Source: Spirochaetaceae bacterium (GTDB lineage: Bacteria > Spirochaetota > Spirochaetia > Treponematales > Treponemataceae). Taken from it: 54,139 nucleotides of DNA. A program made the position numbers and the translations under genes. Below the pieces are notes generated by a model. It did not search any database. It saw only the letters and a program-made list of their open reading frames with translations, and was not told the origin of the DNA. Position 1 is the first letter of the stretch, and each line of letters starts with the position of its first letter. Where the stretch lies: NCBI GenBank assembly GCA_017936665.1, contig JAGBFB010000025.1, positions 1 to 54,139 on the forward strand. The letters are read 5' to 3'. Of this stretch, positions 1 through 8,619 are shown piece after piece.

Positions 1-99
1 AATCCCATTTTCTTGAGCTATCAAATGTGAACCTTTTTCTCCGCGCTCGTAGTCTCGGACAACTTTTAGCTTAAACTCAACTGAATATTTTTTATTCAT
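1..99 (-). CDS. Transposase OrfA, N-terminal fragment (cut by window edge)
   Basis: Thirty-three codons are visible from the ATG at 99-97, preceded by the strong ribosome binding site GGAGGTGTAGT. The peptide begins MNKKYSVEFKLKVVRDYERG, typical of the N-terminal helix-turn-helix of IS3-family OrfA proteins, which bind the element ends. In this family OrfA is normally joined to the DDE catalytic part (OrfB) by programmed frameshifting; that part lies outside the window. Confidence 0.8.
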   Translation of the reverse strand, partial: MNKKYSVEFKLKVVRDYERGEKGSHLIAQENGI

Positions 100-140
100 A
101 CTACACCTCCAATTGTGTCCAATTTTTTGGGTGCAGTTCA
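1..140 (-). mobile_element. End of an IS3-family (IS150-like) insertion sequence
   Basis: The start of a transposase gene on the minus strand is followed outward by a terminal sequence at 111-140. Read on the minus strand it begins TGAACTGCACCCAAAAAATT, which resembles the terminal inverted repeats of IS150-group elements. The element runs off the left edge, so its other end, the second reading frame and the target duplication cannot be seen. The host sequence resumes at about 141. Confidence 0.75.
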
Positions 141-142
141 GC

Positions 143-166
143 GGTTGGTGAGCGTAGTCGAACCAA
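143..166. repeat. Short imperfect dyad next to the IS end
   Basis: GGTTGGT and AACCAA flank GAGCGTAGTCG, giving a 5-6 bp stem. It looks like an interspersed palindromic (REP-like) unit, but only one copy is seen here, so the class is uncertain. Confidence 0.3.
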
Positions 167-168
167 GC

Positions 169-200
169 GCCTTCTCCAAAATGGGGAAGGCATTTTTTTT
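169..200 (+). terminator. Rho-independent terminator
   Basis: A 9 bp stem (169-177 with 183-191, one G-T pair) with a 5-nt loop is followed by A and eight T residues (193-200). It works on the plus strand only. No plus-strand gene ends nearby, so it may have belonged to a gene displaced by the IS. Confidence 0.65.
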
Positions 201-214
201 GGGGTCGAAAATTC

Positions 215-3013
215 TTATTTCATATTTTCTGCTACATACAATTCTGTTTCATCATATTCATAGGAAGTCTCTTTCACATCGATTTTAATAAAATCGTCAA
301 AACTTCTTTTAAACTTATTATACATTTCAGAATCATTTTTATTAAAAAATGGTAATCCATATAAAACAAATTTTTCAGATTCATTTCTAAAGGGTTTTTC
401 AATTCCATACCGTTTTGAAATTTCTAATAAAAACTTTTCTTTCCAGGCATCATTATCATCACCTTTTAAATGTTCACCTTTAGGCTCAATAAAAACTTGA
501 AAATAAGCAGCTTCCCCACTTTTGCTTTTTAGCAACAAAAGAAAATCTGGCTGAAATCCTTGCCCTGTTTCAAAATCAAATATTTTGTAAACTTCTTCAT
601 TTCTTAAAAGACAAATGTTTTCATATTTTTTAAGCAATTTAGAATAATGATTATAAATAAAATTAATAACACTTCTTTCTTCACTTGTTCCCCAAAATGA
701 ATCTAAGGCATACCATGAATAATTTTTACAGTCTTGTTCAACTTTTCTATTTTCTTCATAATCGCTTTTTTTTGTATCAATCATACGAGTTGTTTCAAAA
801 GGAAAACATTCTTCAAAAGGTACAAGCTCAAAATCTGTTGCTTTATATGGATTATCAAATTTTTCTAATTCTTTTTGTGAGTAAAGAAAAAACTGCTTTG
901 CCATTTCTAGAAGTTCGGAAGGTTCTTCATTTTTTATTGACATTCCATCTTTAAAAATCAATTCTATAGGAATTGGATTTATGAAATCAAGAAATTCTTG
1001 CATTCCTGAAATGGCAAATCTTTTGCGTATTTTTTCAAAACTATAGTAGGAATTTTCATCAGAGTTTAAGATGTGCAATGCTTTGTAAATTATATTTCTA
1101 GGCACATCCAAAATATTAATATTTTCAGTATTAGGATTAATTTGCCCTATTTTATTTAATTCTTCATCATCACCGTCTAAGTTTACTTTTATAATTTGCG
1201 ATGTTTTATTTTCAAAATTATATGAAAAATATAATTTCACAAAATCATCAGGCAATGTTTTTAATTTACGATTTTCATTTTCAATTCGTTTATTGCAAAG
1301 CAAATACATTTTCTTAAAGTCTGAAATAAACTCTTTTTTTACAGCAAATTTCTTTTCTTCTCGAGTATCTTCAAGCAAATTACTTCGTTTAAGTGCGTTA
1401 TAAAGTTCACTGATGTATTTTAAATCATTATCGCTATGAAAATAAAACTCTTCTAAAACACGAAGTTCATTTGTTAAATCATTATCAAATTTTCTACGAT
1501 TTTTATTTTTGCCTTCAACAGAAAATGGAAAATACCTGACACCACGCCCAATTAACTGAACTTCGCTAGTTGTACTTGTTCCAACTTTGTTTGTTTTATA
1601 ATTCATATCACGACCTTCGTAAAGACGAACAATATCGAACAAATTTAAAACATCCCAACCTTCTGTAAGTCGCTGAACTGTAAAAACAGCACGAATATGA
1701 TTATGAACATCTTCTAAACTATTTAACAATTTATCAATTTCAGAATCTGTTTTTTCTTTTTTTGTTTTATTTGTACTTGAGTTTGTGATGATACAATTTC
1801 TTTCTTGAAAATTCTCGTGAATGTATTCTGCAATTTGAGAATTTGTAATTTTGTTTTGATTAATAAAATTTGCAAGATTTTCAAAGATTTCTTTATTTCC
1901 AGAATAGGCTTTTGGAACATCATCTTCTTGAGATAAATATTTTGAATATGTTTTTATAAAATCTAAATCATTTGCCTTTATATTCTTACACAATTCAACA
2001 AATTCTAAATAATCATTTTTTGATTCTTCTATAGTTTTACTTCTAAACAAAATAACTGGTTTAAAATTTGGAATATCATGTTTTAATGCAATTTGAAATC
2101 TATGCCAATTCAAAACCAACGCTTGTAATATTCTTTGCTTTTTATTTAAGTTTGAACGAACAAGACGAATATGTTTTGTGCATCCAGCATTTACAAATTC
2201 TTTTAATCCAAACTTGATAATGATTTTATCTTCATATTTTTTTTGAACTTCTTCTGTTTCTGGAACTGTGGCTGTAAATTCCAACAAAACATTTTTGTTT
2301 TCAGAGTTAAATCCTTTGTTTAAAATATGATGCAAAATTGTTGTTTCCCAAGAACGCTCTATTACTTCACCATTTGCAGAATCTTTTACCTCTCCAATTG
2401 CGGCAATATCGTCTTGAAAAAGATCTTTATTTTTACTTGTTGTTGCATTTAAATGATGAGCTTCATCTCCAATTAAAACAAGGTTTCTTTTTTGTAAATC
2501 AGATAATAAAAGTGAATTTTCGCTTTCTTTATAAATATCATTATGAAGTTTTTGAATTGTAGTAAATTTTATTTGGATATCATCTGTAGAATTTGAAAAT
2601 TGTTCAACTTCACGAATATTTACTCGCTTTTCATCGATAATAATATTTTCTTTGAACAAATATTTTGTATGGCTTTTATGAATAAAATTATCTTGTGTTT
2701 TTCCAAGAATTGCATTTTGATTAACAAAGAAAATGAAATTTGTAATGTGATAAGTTTTGTAATAATACAAAATCATTGCAGCCATTACTAAAGTTTTTCC
2801 GCTTCCTGTTGCCATATTAAACATTAAGTGGTTGGGAGAAAGTTTTTCTCCTTTTTTGATTTTTCTATCTCGTTTTGTTTCATTTATTAAAAAATTTTCC
2901 AAGGCAAGTTTTTGCCATTCGTAAAGAGAATATTTTAAATTGTCTGTTATATATTCAGGAACTTTCGGAATATCAATATATTCTTTTGAATTTTCAATTT
3001 CTTCAAAAAGCAT
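215..3013 (-). CDS. res: Type III restriction enzyme, Res subunit
   Basis: This 932-residue protein is the ATP-dependent translocase and nuclease of a type III restriction system, working in complex with Mod. A superfamily 2 helicase core shows Walker A MATGSGKT at about 67-74 and DEAH at 183-186. Later helicase motifs include LTEGWDVLN and QLIGRGVRYFP. The C-terminus carries a PD-(D/E)xK nuclease, PDF at 822-824 and EPK at 843-845. Length fits the family. Its ATG overlaps the mod stop as TAATG, so the two are translationally coupled. The gene looks intact. The cleavage specificity lies in Mod and cannot be read from Res. Confidence 0.93.
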   Translation of the reverse strand: MLFEEIENSKEYIDIPKVPEYITDNLKYSLYEWQKLALENFLINETKRDRKIKKGEKLSPNHLMFNMATGSGKTLVMAAMILYYYKTYHITNFIFFVNQNAILGKTQDNFIHKSHTKYLFKENIIIDEKRVNIREVEQFSNSTDDIQIKFTTIQKLHNDIYKESENSLLLSDLQKRNLVLIGDEAHHLNATTSKNKDLFQDDIAAIGEVKDSANGEVIERSWETTILHHILNKGFNSENKNVLLEFTATVPETEEVQKKYEDKIIIKFGLKEFVNAGCTKHIRLVRSNLNKKQRILQALVLNWHRFQIALKHDIPNFKPVILFRSKTIEESKNDYLEFVELCKNIKANDLDFIKTYSKYLSQEDDVPKAYSGNKEIFENLANFINQNKITNSQIAEYIHENFQERNCIITNSSTNKTKKEKTDSEIDKLLNSLEDVHNHIRAVFTVQRLTEGWDVLNLFDIVRLYEGRDMNYKTNKVGTSTTSEVQLIGRGVRYFPFSVEGKNKNRRKFDNDLTNELRVLEEFYFHSDNDLKYISELYNALKRSNLLEDTREEKKFAVKKEFISDFKKMYLLCNKRIENENRKLKTLPDDFVKLYFSYNFENKTSQIIKVNLDGDDEELNKIGQINPNTENINILDVPRNIIYKALHILNSDENSYYSFEKIRKRFAISGMQEFLDFINPIPIELIFKDGMSIKNEEPSELLEMAKQFFLYSQKELEKFDNPYKATDFELVPFEECFPFETTRMIDTKKSDYEENRKVEQDCKNYSWYALDSFWGTSEERSVINFIYNHYSKLLKKYENICLLRNEEVYKIFDFETGQGFQPDFLLLLKSKSGEAAYFQVFIEPKGEHLKGDDNDAWKEKFLLEISKRYGIEKPFRNESEKFVLYGLPFFNKNDSEMYNKFKRSFDDFIKIDVKETSYEYDETELYVAENMK

Positions 3014-5064
3014 TATTCACCGTCCTTTTGAATTTGATAAAACTTTTCTGTAGCTTTTATATCGTTTTCTGAAAGGCCGGAATCTTTATCGTTTCTGTCA
3101 TCACTATTTACATAAAGTTGATTTAAGTCTAACATTCTACAAAAAATTTCTTTTTGTTTTTCAAGTGAAAGATTTTTAAATTGTTCTTCTTTGCAAGTTT
3201 TATTGATAAAATCATTTATGCGAACATTGTAATGAAGAAAATATTTTGTGGATAATGTATTAAAAATTGAAACAAGTTCATCGTAATTTTTACAAGCAGA
3301 AATTAGCTGCATAGCCTTTTCGTTTTTTTCTGCAAGTTCCATATAAACAAAGGATCCTCCACCTTGCCATTCTACAGATTTTGAAATACCGCCCTGTTCA
3401 CCTTCAATTACTTTTTTGAGTCGTTCACAAGAAATTGTTTTTATATAATCCATTTGTTCTACGCCGATATATTGGCGATTCATTTTGTGAGCAACTGCTG
3501 CGGTAGTTCCTGAACCGAGGTGATAGTCGAGGATGATGTCATGTTCATCAGAACCTATTCCTAAAACAAATGACATTAATTCCTCTGGTTTCGGATTATT
3601 AAAAATTCCTTTTTCACCAAACACTTCATTAAGAGCAATTGTTCCTTTTGAATTTTGAAAATTGTCTAACCAAGTTCTTTCTTGTTCATAAATATTTTGA
3701 TCTTCATTTTCATTAAAATAATGTTTTATATACATTACACCGTCTTCTTCATATAAATCTAAATTATCTGAAGAAAATTTCTTTTTACTCCACATCCATC
3801 TTCCATCATCATTTTTGTGTTGTTTAGGTAATATTTCCACATCATCAGGATTTTCTCTTTCTAGATTAAATTTTCCATTTTTTGTTTTATATATTGGATA
3901 ATACAAATTAGGTCTTGCAGTTCTTGTTCCATGAGGTCCATTATCTTGTAATGGTACAATATAAAATTTACCTCGTTCATCAATATTTGGATATTTCTTT
4001 TCACCTTTCTTTCTTAAATTAAAGGCTGATTCACTTTTATTCTTCCAATATATCAATAAATAGTCATTTAATTTTTGCAGTTCGGCATTAGACTTTGTAG
4101 TTGCAGACCCTCTTGTCTTCCTTGGACAATTTGCAACAAAATTCTCTCTTCCAAAAATTTCATCCATTAAAACTTTTAGATACGCTTGTTCGTTATCATC
4201 ACATTGTACAAAAATACATCCATCATCCCGCAACAAATCTTTTGCAACTTCTAAGCGATTTTTCATAAAAGTAAGCCAAGATGAATGATTAAAATTATCA
4301 TTATAAGAAAATCCGTCGCTTCCTGTATTGTAAGGCGGGTCGATGTAAATCAACTTAATCTTTCCTTCAAACTCTTTTTTCAAAGAATGAAGGGCAAGTA
4401 AATTATTTCCTTTTATAATCAAATTATCTGTAATTGTATCATCAGAAAGTCCGCGTTTTTTATTTACTTCCGCATCACGAGTAAAATCTACGCAAGAAGA
4501 TTCTCCATCTGTAGCATATTTCTTTACATTACAAAATGCCTTTGGAGAAAATAAATTATCAATTTCATCTTTTGCCAAGGTTTCATTAAAGAAAACTTCA
4601 CGACGCTTTGATTGTTTTTTTACATATTCGCCAGTTTTTTCATCATATTCAAAATAAGTATCAAGTCCATCTTCCTTTTTTTGACCACCTTCAAGAACAC
4701 AATCTTTAAACGGAAAATTTAACACAACTTCGTTTCTGTCTGTAAGAGCAGAATCTCCACAGTACAAACCAATTTTTTTACCAAGATATTGTGAATAAGA
4801 ATTATTTGAACTTGAATAATCAAGAAATTCCTTAAACTCTTTAGTTTTAAAAACAAAGGAATCTAAAATCGGAGAGAAAAAAGCATTTTTAATTTCAGCA
4901 TTTTGCATCAAAGGAATGAGTAAAATTGAATATCCACTTTCTGCCATTTCTTTAATTTTGTTATACCGAAGTTCATTTTCTTCTGTTAGCAAATCAGGAA
5001 TTGTTTTTAGTAAATCTTCTATTTTAGCATAAAGTGAGTTTGTTTGTGGTGTATTTTCTGACAT
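3013..5064 (-). CDS. mod: Type III modification methyltransferase, Mod subunit
   Basis: This 683-residue adenine-N6 DNA methyltransferase recognises and methylates the asymmetric site of the system. The motif order is that of the beta class: the catalytic DPPY at 242-245 precedes the SAM-binding motif DYHLGSGTT at 513-521. The stretch between (about 300-500) should be the target recognition domain. It is the first gene of the mod-res operon. Many type III mod genes carry simple-sequence repeats for phase variation; I see no such tract here, so expression is probably stable. The gene is complete and diverges from an XRE regulator 124 bp away. Confidence 0.93.
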   Translation of the reverse strand: MSENTPQTNSLYAKIEDLLKTIPDLLTEENELRYNKIKEMAESGYSILLIPLMQNAEIKNAFFSPILDSFVFKTKEFKEFLDYSSSNNSYSQYLGKKIGLYCGDSALTDRNEVVLNFPFKDCVLEGGQKKEDGLDTYFEYDEKTGEYVKKQSKRREVFFNETLAKDEIDNLFSPKAFCNVKKYATDGESSCVDFTRDAEVNKKRGLSDDTITDNLIIKGNNLLALHSLKKEFEGKIKLIYIDPPYNTGSDGFSYNDNFNHSSWLTFMKNRLEVAKDLLRDDGCIFVQCDDNEQAYLKVLMDEIFGRENFVANCPRKTRGSATTKSNAELQKLNDYLLIYWKNKSESAFNLRKKGEKKYPNIDERGKFYIVPLQDNGPHGTRTARPNLYYPIYKTKNGKFNLERENPDDVEILPKQHKNDDGRWMWSKKKFSSDNLDLYEEDGVMYIKHYFNENEDQNIYEQERTWLDNFQNSKGTIALNEVFGEKGIFNNPKPEELMSFVLGIGSDEHDIILDYHLGSGTTAAVAHKMNRQYIGVEQMDYIKTISCERLKKVIEGEQGGISKSVEWQGGGSFVYMELAEKNEKAMQLISACKNYDELVSIFNTLSTKYFLHYNVRINDFINKTCKEEQFKNLSLEKQKEIFCRMLDLNQLYVNSDDRNDKDSGLSENDIKATEKFYQIQKDGE

Positions 5065-5114
5065 AAATCTATCCTAAAAAAATAATTTCATCGTACTTTT
5101 TACACAAAAAGTCG

Positions 5115-5151
5115 GTTTAACTGTATTATATTTTATATCGGATAGTTAAAC
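5115..5151. promoter_or_regulatory. Inverted repeat between mod and its divergent regulator
   Basis: GTTTAACT at 5115-5122 and AGTTAAAC at 5144-5151 are exact inverted copies, 21 bp apart, inside the 124-bp divergent promoter region. The wider contexts GGTTTAACTG and AGTTAAACTGG are also alike. This layout suits an operator for the XRE protein encoded at 5189. The binding role is inferred. Confidence 0.5.
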
Positions 5152-5188
5152 TGGATATTTTAGATTAAAAGTCAATTATTTTGGCTGT

Positions 5189-5497
5189 ATGGACGATTTT
5201 AAAACAATATTCGTAGAAAACTTAATTTTTTACAGAACTAAAAAAGGATTATCTCAATTAGAGCTTTCTGGTATTTGTGATTGTGCAAAAAGTACAATTA
5301 GCGGAATTGAATCAAGAAAAAATTTCCCATCTTTTGAATTATTATTAAAAATTGCTTACGCTTTAGAGGTACATCCCGCTGATTTATTTTTACGAAACGC
5401 AAGCCAATCACGCAAAGACGTTAGAGAATTTTTTGAAAAAGATATTATGGATTTAGTAAAAAATCGATTTCCTGATGAGATAAGCGGAGAAGAGTGA
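5189..5497 (+). CDS. XRE-family regulator, C-protein-like controller of the RM system
   Basis: This 102-residue protein is essentially one XRE/Cro-type helix-turn-helix domain (residues about 10-70, with SQLELSGICDCAKSTISGIE) plus a short acidic tail. Size, domain and position divergent from mod match the controller (C) proteins that delay restriction until methylation is established. These are typical of type II systems and less usual beside a type III system. TATTTT lies 6 nt before the ATG and there is no ribosome binding site, so the mRNA may be leaderless, as for many C genes. The control role is inferred from context. Confidence 0.75.
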   Translation: MDDFKTIFVENLIFYRTKKGLSQLELSGICDCAKSTISGIESRKNFPSFELLLKIAYALEVHPADLFLRNASQSRKDVREFFEKDIMDLVKNRFPDEISGEE

Positions 5498-5501
5498 AAA
5501 C

Positions 5502-5525
5502 GAGATTCAATAATCTCTCCTTTTT
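5502..5525 (+). terminator. Terminator of the XRE regulator gene
   Basis: A 6 bp stem GAGATT/AATCTC (5502-5507 with 5512-5517) with a CAAT loop is followed by TCCTTTTT. It lies 5 bases after the stop codon. Confidence 0.65.
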
Positions 5526-5566
5526 ATGCTAAAATCAAAGCATAGATAAAAATGGAAAGACATCCG

Positions 5567-5642
5567 ATGCCCAAATGATATATGGTTAGTGTTTGTGCAA
5601 AGGTTAAAATTTAGTACTAGTTACTGAAGATGGGCATTTTTT
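5567..5642 (+). ncRNA. Possible small RNA ending in a terminator-like stem
   Basis: ATGCCCA at 5567-5573 can pair with TGGGCAT at 5631-5637, and six T residues follow (5637-5642). The 57 nt enclosed have no evident gene. The next gene has its own promoter starting at 5654, downstream of this T-tract, so the element is not its leader. No known RNA family was recognised; it could equally be a chance long-range pairing. Confidence 0.3.
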
Positions 5643-5653
5643 GTGCCAATCCC

Positions 5654-5682
5654 TTGCCCCATCCTAAATCCTTCGTTATATT
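5654..5682 (+). promoter_or_regulatory. Promoter for leaderless start at 5690
   Basis: TTGCCC (5654-5659), a 17-bp spacer and TATATT (5677-5682) place the transcription start at or within a base or two of the ATG at 5690. Confidence 0.55.
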
Positions 5683-5689
5683 ATCCTGT

Positions 5690-6076
5690 ATGAACAAACT
5701 AAAATCACTTTTTCTAATCACCTTAATTTTTGGAGCAGTTTTTATGTCTTCTTGCACAAGCCAAAAATCTTTTAAATCAGACTCTGAAACAATCGAGTTA
5801 AAAGGAAATCCTTCTACGGGCTATACTTGGGAAGCGGTTTTGGCTTCTGAAAATATTGTGGAAATTTCAAAGGATGTAAAATATCTTGGTGCTGAGGGAA
5901 TGGTGGGTGCTCCTTCTATGTTTTATTTTACAGTGAGTTCTCTTGCTTCAGGAAGCACGATTTTGACTTTGGAATATAAGCGTCCTTGGGAAGAAAAAGA
6001 ACCTCTTGAAAAGAAAGTTTACAATATCACTGTTGATAAAAAGGGAAAAATCACAATAGAAGAAAAGTCAAAATAA
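5690..6076 (+). CDS. Chagasin-like (I42 family) cysteine protease inhibitor lipoprotein
   Basis: This 128-residue secreted protein would inhibit papain-type cysteine proteases. It shows the conserved I42 loop GNPSTGYTWE and the later YKRPWE loop, both of which insert into the protease active site in chagasin. The N-terminus (MNKLKSLFLITLIFGAVFM then SSC) is a lipoprotein signal with Cys at about residue 22, in the relaxed lipobox style of spirochaetes. An earlier in-frame ATG at 5630 would put 20 extra residues before the signal peptide; the start at 5690 fits the signal peptide and the promoter 7 nt upstream. No protease gene is nearby. Confidence 0.85.
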   Translation: MNKLKSLFLITLIFGAVFMSSCTSQKSFKSDSETIELKGNPSTGYTWEAVLASENIVEISKDVKYLGAEGMVGAPSMFYFTVSSLASGSTILTLEYKRPWEEKEPLEKKVYNITVDKKGKITIEEKSK

Positions 6077-6342
6077 AAATCATAACTGATCTCTATGTTT
6101 CTGTTGAATTTCCATAACTTGAAACACTCATAAAGTCAATGTTTACATCTAGATTTATCTTTCTACTTTGTTAGAGATTTCACTTTCAAAAATCGTTACC
6201 TCAATATTTTCCATGTTATCAATTTCCTTTTTTCTTCAGTTAAGTTATTATAGCATAATAGTTAAGAATTTTTGCACCGTTGTTATAAAATTAAAAAAAA
6301 TAATTATAAAAAATTTCAGTAACAAATAAATAATTCCTATGT
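6077..6342. other. Intergenic region without a recognisable gene
   Basis: This AT-rich gap of about 270 bases has no convincing gene. A 19-codon frame on the minus strand (6214 to 6155) is too short to support. The right edge leads into the promoter of the next gene. Confidence 0.5.
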
Positions 6343-6348
6343 TATAAT
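6343..6348 (+). promoter_or_regulatory. -10 element 6 nt before the start at 6355
   Basis: A consensus TATAAT sits exactly 6 nt before the ATG, with no room for a ribosome binding site in the transcript. No clear -35 was found. Confidence 0.5.
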
Positions 6349-6354
6349 ATCGAT

Positions 6355-7587
6355 ATGAAGAAATTATTTTTTGTATTGTTTTGTGTTTTTGTAAATTTAA
6401 ATTGTTTTTCTCAAGTTTTAATTCAATATAATCAAGATAGAACTTATACCTTAGTTGAACGAACAGATTTACGCCGATACGATAACGGCAGATATATCGG
6501 ATTATTAAGCAGGGAAGTTCGGTCTTTTATAAATCAAGATGAACATCCAAAATACAAAAATTTTTATCAAGGGGATTTTTATGTTTTAGAAAAAACAAAA
6601 CGAAATTCCTTCGAAGTTACTTTAGGAATAAATGAAGCTATCCCCTCTTCTTTTACAATCTCTGAAGATGGAAATTTAACAATGATAGAAGACAATGGAT
6701 TTCCTTCCTTCAGAAGTTTTCCAACTTTCCCAAAAGATAAAATTAAAATTGGTGATAAATGGAATGCCACCGCAGAACGAGCCGTAGATCCTTTGAACAA
6801 AGGAATAATCACACGACTTCCAATTTACATTCAATATCAATATACAGGAGATGGAAAATATCATGATGAAGATATTTTCATTTTAAAAGCCCAGTGGGCA
6901 ACTCGCTATGGAATTTCATATTTCGATTCCCAAGGAGATAGAGAATTAAAATCTGCAATGGGTTCCCACAAAGCAGATATTTATGTAAGCAAAAAAACAG
7001 GTTGCGCTCTTCTTGTTCGAGATATAGTTGACGAAACTTTTGTTTATCAAGATGGAAATAAAATCAACTTTCAAGGTTTCATAACTTTATTCACTGAATA
7101 TCCTCCTGCAATTGACAGAGAAATTATAATCCCTACTCTAAATAGAATTGCAAAAAACAATGATGATAAAAATGATGATGACAGTCAAAAAGATTTTTTC
7201 AAAGACAAAGATGTTCCAGACATCAGTTATGAAAATACAAGTAGAGGAATTCGTTTAACAATTCAAAATTTGCAATTCAAACCAAACAGTTCTGAACTTT
7301 TGCCTGGAGAAGAAAACAGATTGAATCAAATTGCTAAAGTATTAAAACAAGCAAAGAACTCAATGTTTTTAGTGGAAGGTCATACAGCAAGCACAGGAAA
7401 CATTTCTGGTGAAAAACAACTTTCTGTAGAACGTGCTTACACAATTGCAGAAGAATTAATCAAGCGTGGAATAAGTGCTGAAAAATTTATTTACAAAGGA
7501 AGTGGAAGTTCAAAACCTATTGCAACAAATGAAACTCCAGAAGGAATGGCAAAAAACCGCCGAGTTGAAATTACAATTTTAGAATAA
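6355..7587 (+). CDS. Secreted OmpA-domain protein
   Basis: This 410-residue protein has a signal peptide (MKKLFFVLFCVFVNLNCFSQ), a central region of unknown fold (about 20-280) and a C-terminal OmpA-like peptidoglycan-binding domain (about 300-410, with VEGHTASTGN and NRRVEITILE). The acidic Asn/Asp-rich stretch near 260-280 looks like a linker. It probably sits in the periplasm or outer membrane, tied to peptidoglycan. The central part resembles spirochaetal OmpA-family proteins only in general layout, so no more specific role is given. The start is supported by the signal peptide and the -10 box. Confidence 0.85.
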   Translation: MKKLFFVLFCVFVNLNCFSQVLIQYNQDRTYTLVERTDLRRYDNGRYIGLLSREVRSFINQDEHPKYKNFYQGDFYVLEKTKRNSFEVTLGINEAIPSSFTISEDGNLTMIEDNGFPSFRSFPTFPKDKIKIGDKWNATAERAVDPLNKGIITRLPIYIQYQYTGDGKYHDEDIFILKAQWATRYGISYFDSQGDRELKSAMGSHKADIYVSKKTGCALLVRDIVDETFVYQDGNKINFQGFITLFTEYPPAIDREIIIPTLNRIAKNNDDKNDDDSQKDFFKDKDVPDISYENTSRGIRLTIQNLQFKPNSSELLPGEENRLNQIAKVLKQAKNSMFLVEGHTASTGNISGEKQLSVERAYTIAEELIKRGISAEKFIYKGSGSSKPIATNETPEGMAKNRRVEITILE

Positions 7588-7592
7588 TTTTG

Positions 7593-7958
7593 TTAATAAA
7601 TTTTCTTTACAAGTTTAATTAGTTCTTCTAAAGTAATTTCATTTTCTTTTGCTTGCAAACAAAACTCTTTAACAAAATTTTCAGAATTAGAAGTTTTTAT
7701 TTCTTTTAATTCTGATTTGTTTAATTCGGTAACAAAAGTTCCTTTTCCTGTAATGGTTTTTATCAAACCTTTTCTGTCAAGTTCTTCCCAAGCGCGTTTT
7801 ACAGGAATAACAGAAATTTTTAATTCTTGTGCAATCTGTCTTATAGTTGGAAGTTGTGTACCTCCAACTAATTTTCCAGATAAAATTTGCGAACTAATTT
7901 GTTGATAAATCTGAGTGTAAATTGGAATAGTTGTACTAAAATTTAAAACTATATCCAT
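7593..7958 (-). CDS. GntR-family regulator, YtrA-like
   Basis: This 121-residue protein has a winged-helix GntR domain (PIYTQIYQQISSQILSGKL, then LPTIRQIAQELKIS) and a short C-terminal helical tail. The small size is that of the YtrA subfamily, which represses linked ABC transporters. It is the last gene of the ABC operon, and its ATG overlaps the permease stop as TAATG. The ATTGTG/CACAAT inverted repeat in front of the operon (9506-9530) is the likely operator. YtrA proteins often respond to cell-envelope stress; the ligand here is unknown. Confidence 0.88.
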   Translation of the reverse strand: MDIVLNFSTTIPIYTQIYQQISSQILSGKLVGGTQLPTIRQIAQELKISVIPVKRAWEELDRKGLIKTITGKGTFVTELNKSELKEIKTSNSENFVKEFCLQAKENEITLEELIKLVKKIY

Positions 7959-8617
7959 TAAAGATTTACCTTGTCAAATCTTTTTGCAGAAACTTTATAA
8001 GTCAAAATCCAACCTAAAATATAAAATATAATTCCAAAAATTAAAATTGGAAGTTGCTTAAGTAGAGATATAAAATCACTTTTTACTAAAAAATTTAATT
8101 CTTGTAAATTTCCAGAATATACCATCCAAACAGGAAATTCAAAAATAAAGAATAAAATAATATAAAATAATAATGTAATAAAAAAAGCTTTGTCATGTTT
8201 TTCTGCTTTTTTATAATAAATTGTAAAAAATATGTAATGGCATACAGAAATCATTATTAAAACAAAACCATAAAACGCAAAGTTTGGAATTATTCCAGCA
8301 TTATTTCCCCAAGGGAAAAGTTTTATATTCAATATTGCAAATGGTATTGATAACAATATAAAAATTATTTCATAAAGTCCAATGCTAAAACATCTTGCTT
8401 TTACAATATCTGATTTTTTAATTGGTAAAATTAATGAATATTGCAAATCTTTGTTTAAATCAGTATTTTTGAAAAGTAAAAAGCAGTTTAGTACAAGATA
8501 TAGAAATGAAACGTAACATGGATAATTTGGAATTAAAACCATTACTGCAAAAAGTAAAAATATATAATTCACAACGCTAAAACATAATTTAAATTCTTTT
8601 AACAATAAATTTTTCAT
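7958..8617 (-). CDS. ABC transporter membrane subunit
   Basis: This 219-residue protein has about six hydrophobic segments spread along its length and no periplasmic domain. The N-terminus MKNLLLKEFKLC is like many ABC-2 type permeases. It follows the ATPase gene by 2 bases and is coupled to the GntR gene by TAATG, so it should form the membrane part of this exporter. The substrate is unknown. Sequence conservation in such permeases is low, so the assignment rests mainly on topology and context. Confidence 0.75.
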   Translation of the reverse strand: MKNLLLKEFKLCFSVVNYIFLLFAVMVLIPNYPCYVSFLYLVLNCFLLFKNTDLNKDLQYSLILPIKKSDIVKARCFSIGLYEIIFILLSIPFAILNIKLFPWGNNAGIIPNFAFYGFVLIMISVCHYIFFTIYYKKAEKHDKAFFITLLFYIILFFIFEFPVWMVYSGNLQELNFLVKSDFISLLKQLPILIFGIIFYILGWILTYKVSAKRFDKVNL

Positions 8618-8619
8618 TT

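Noticed and set aside
6155-6214. 19-codon minus-strand frame in the 6077-6342 gap
   Set aside because: Too short, and no family resemblance, although a purine-rich stretch precedes the ATG.
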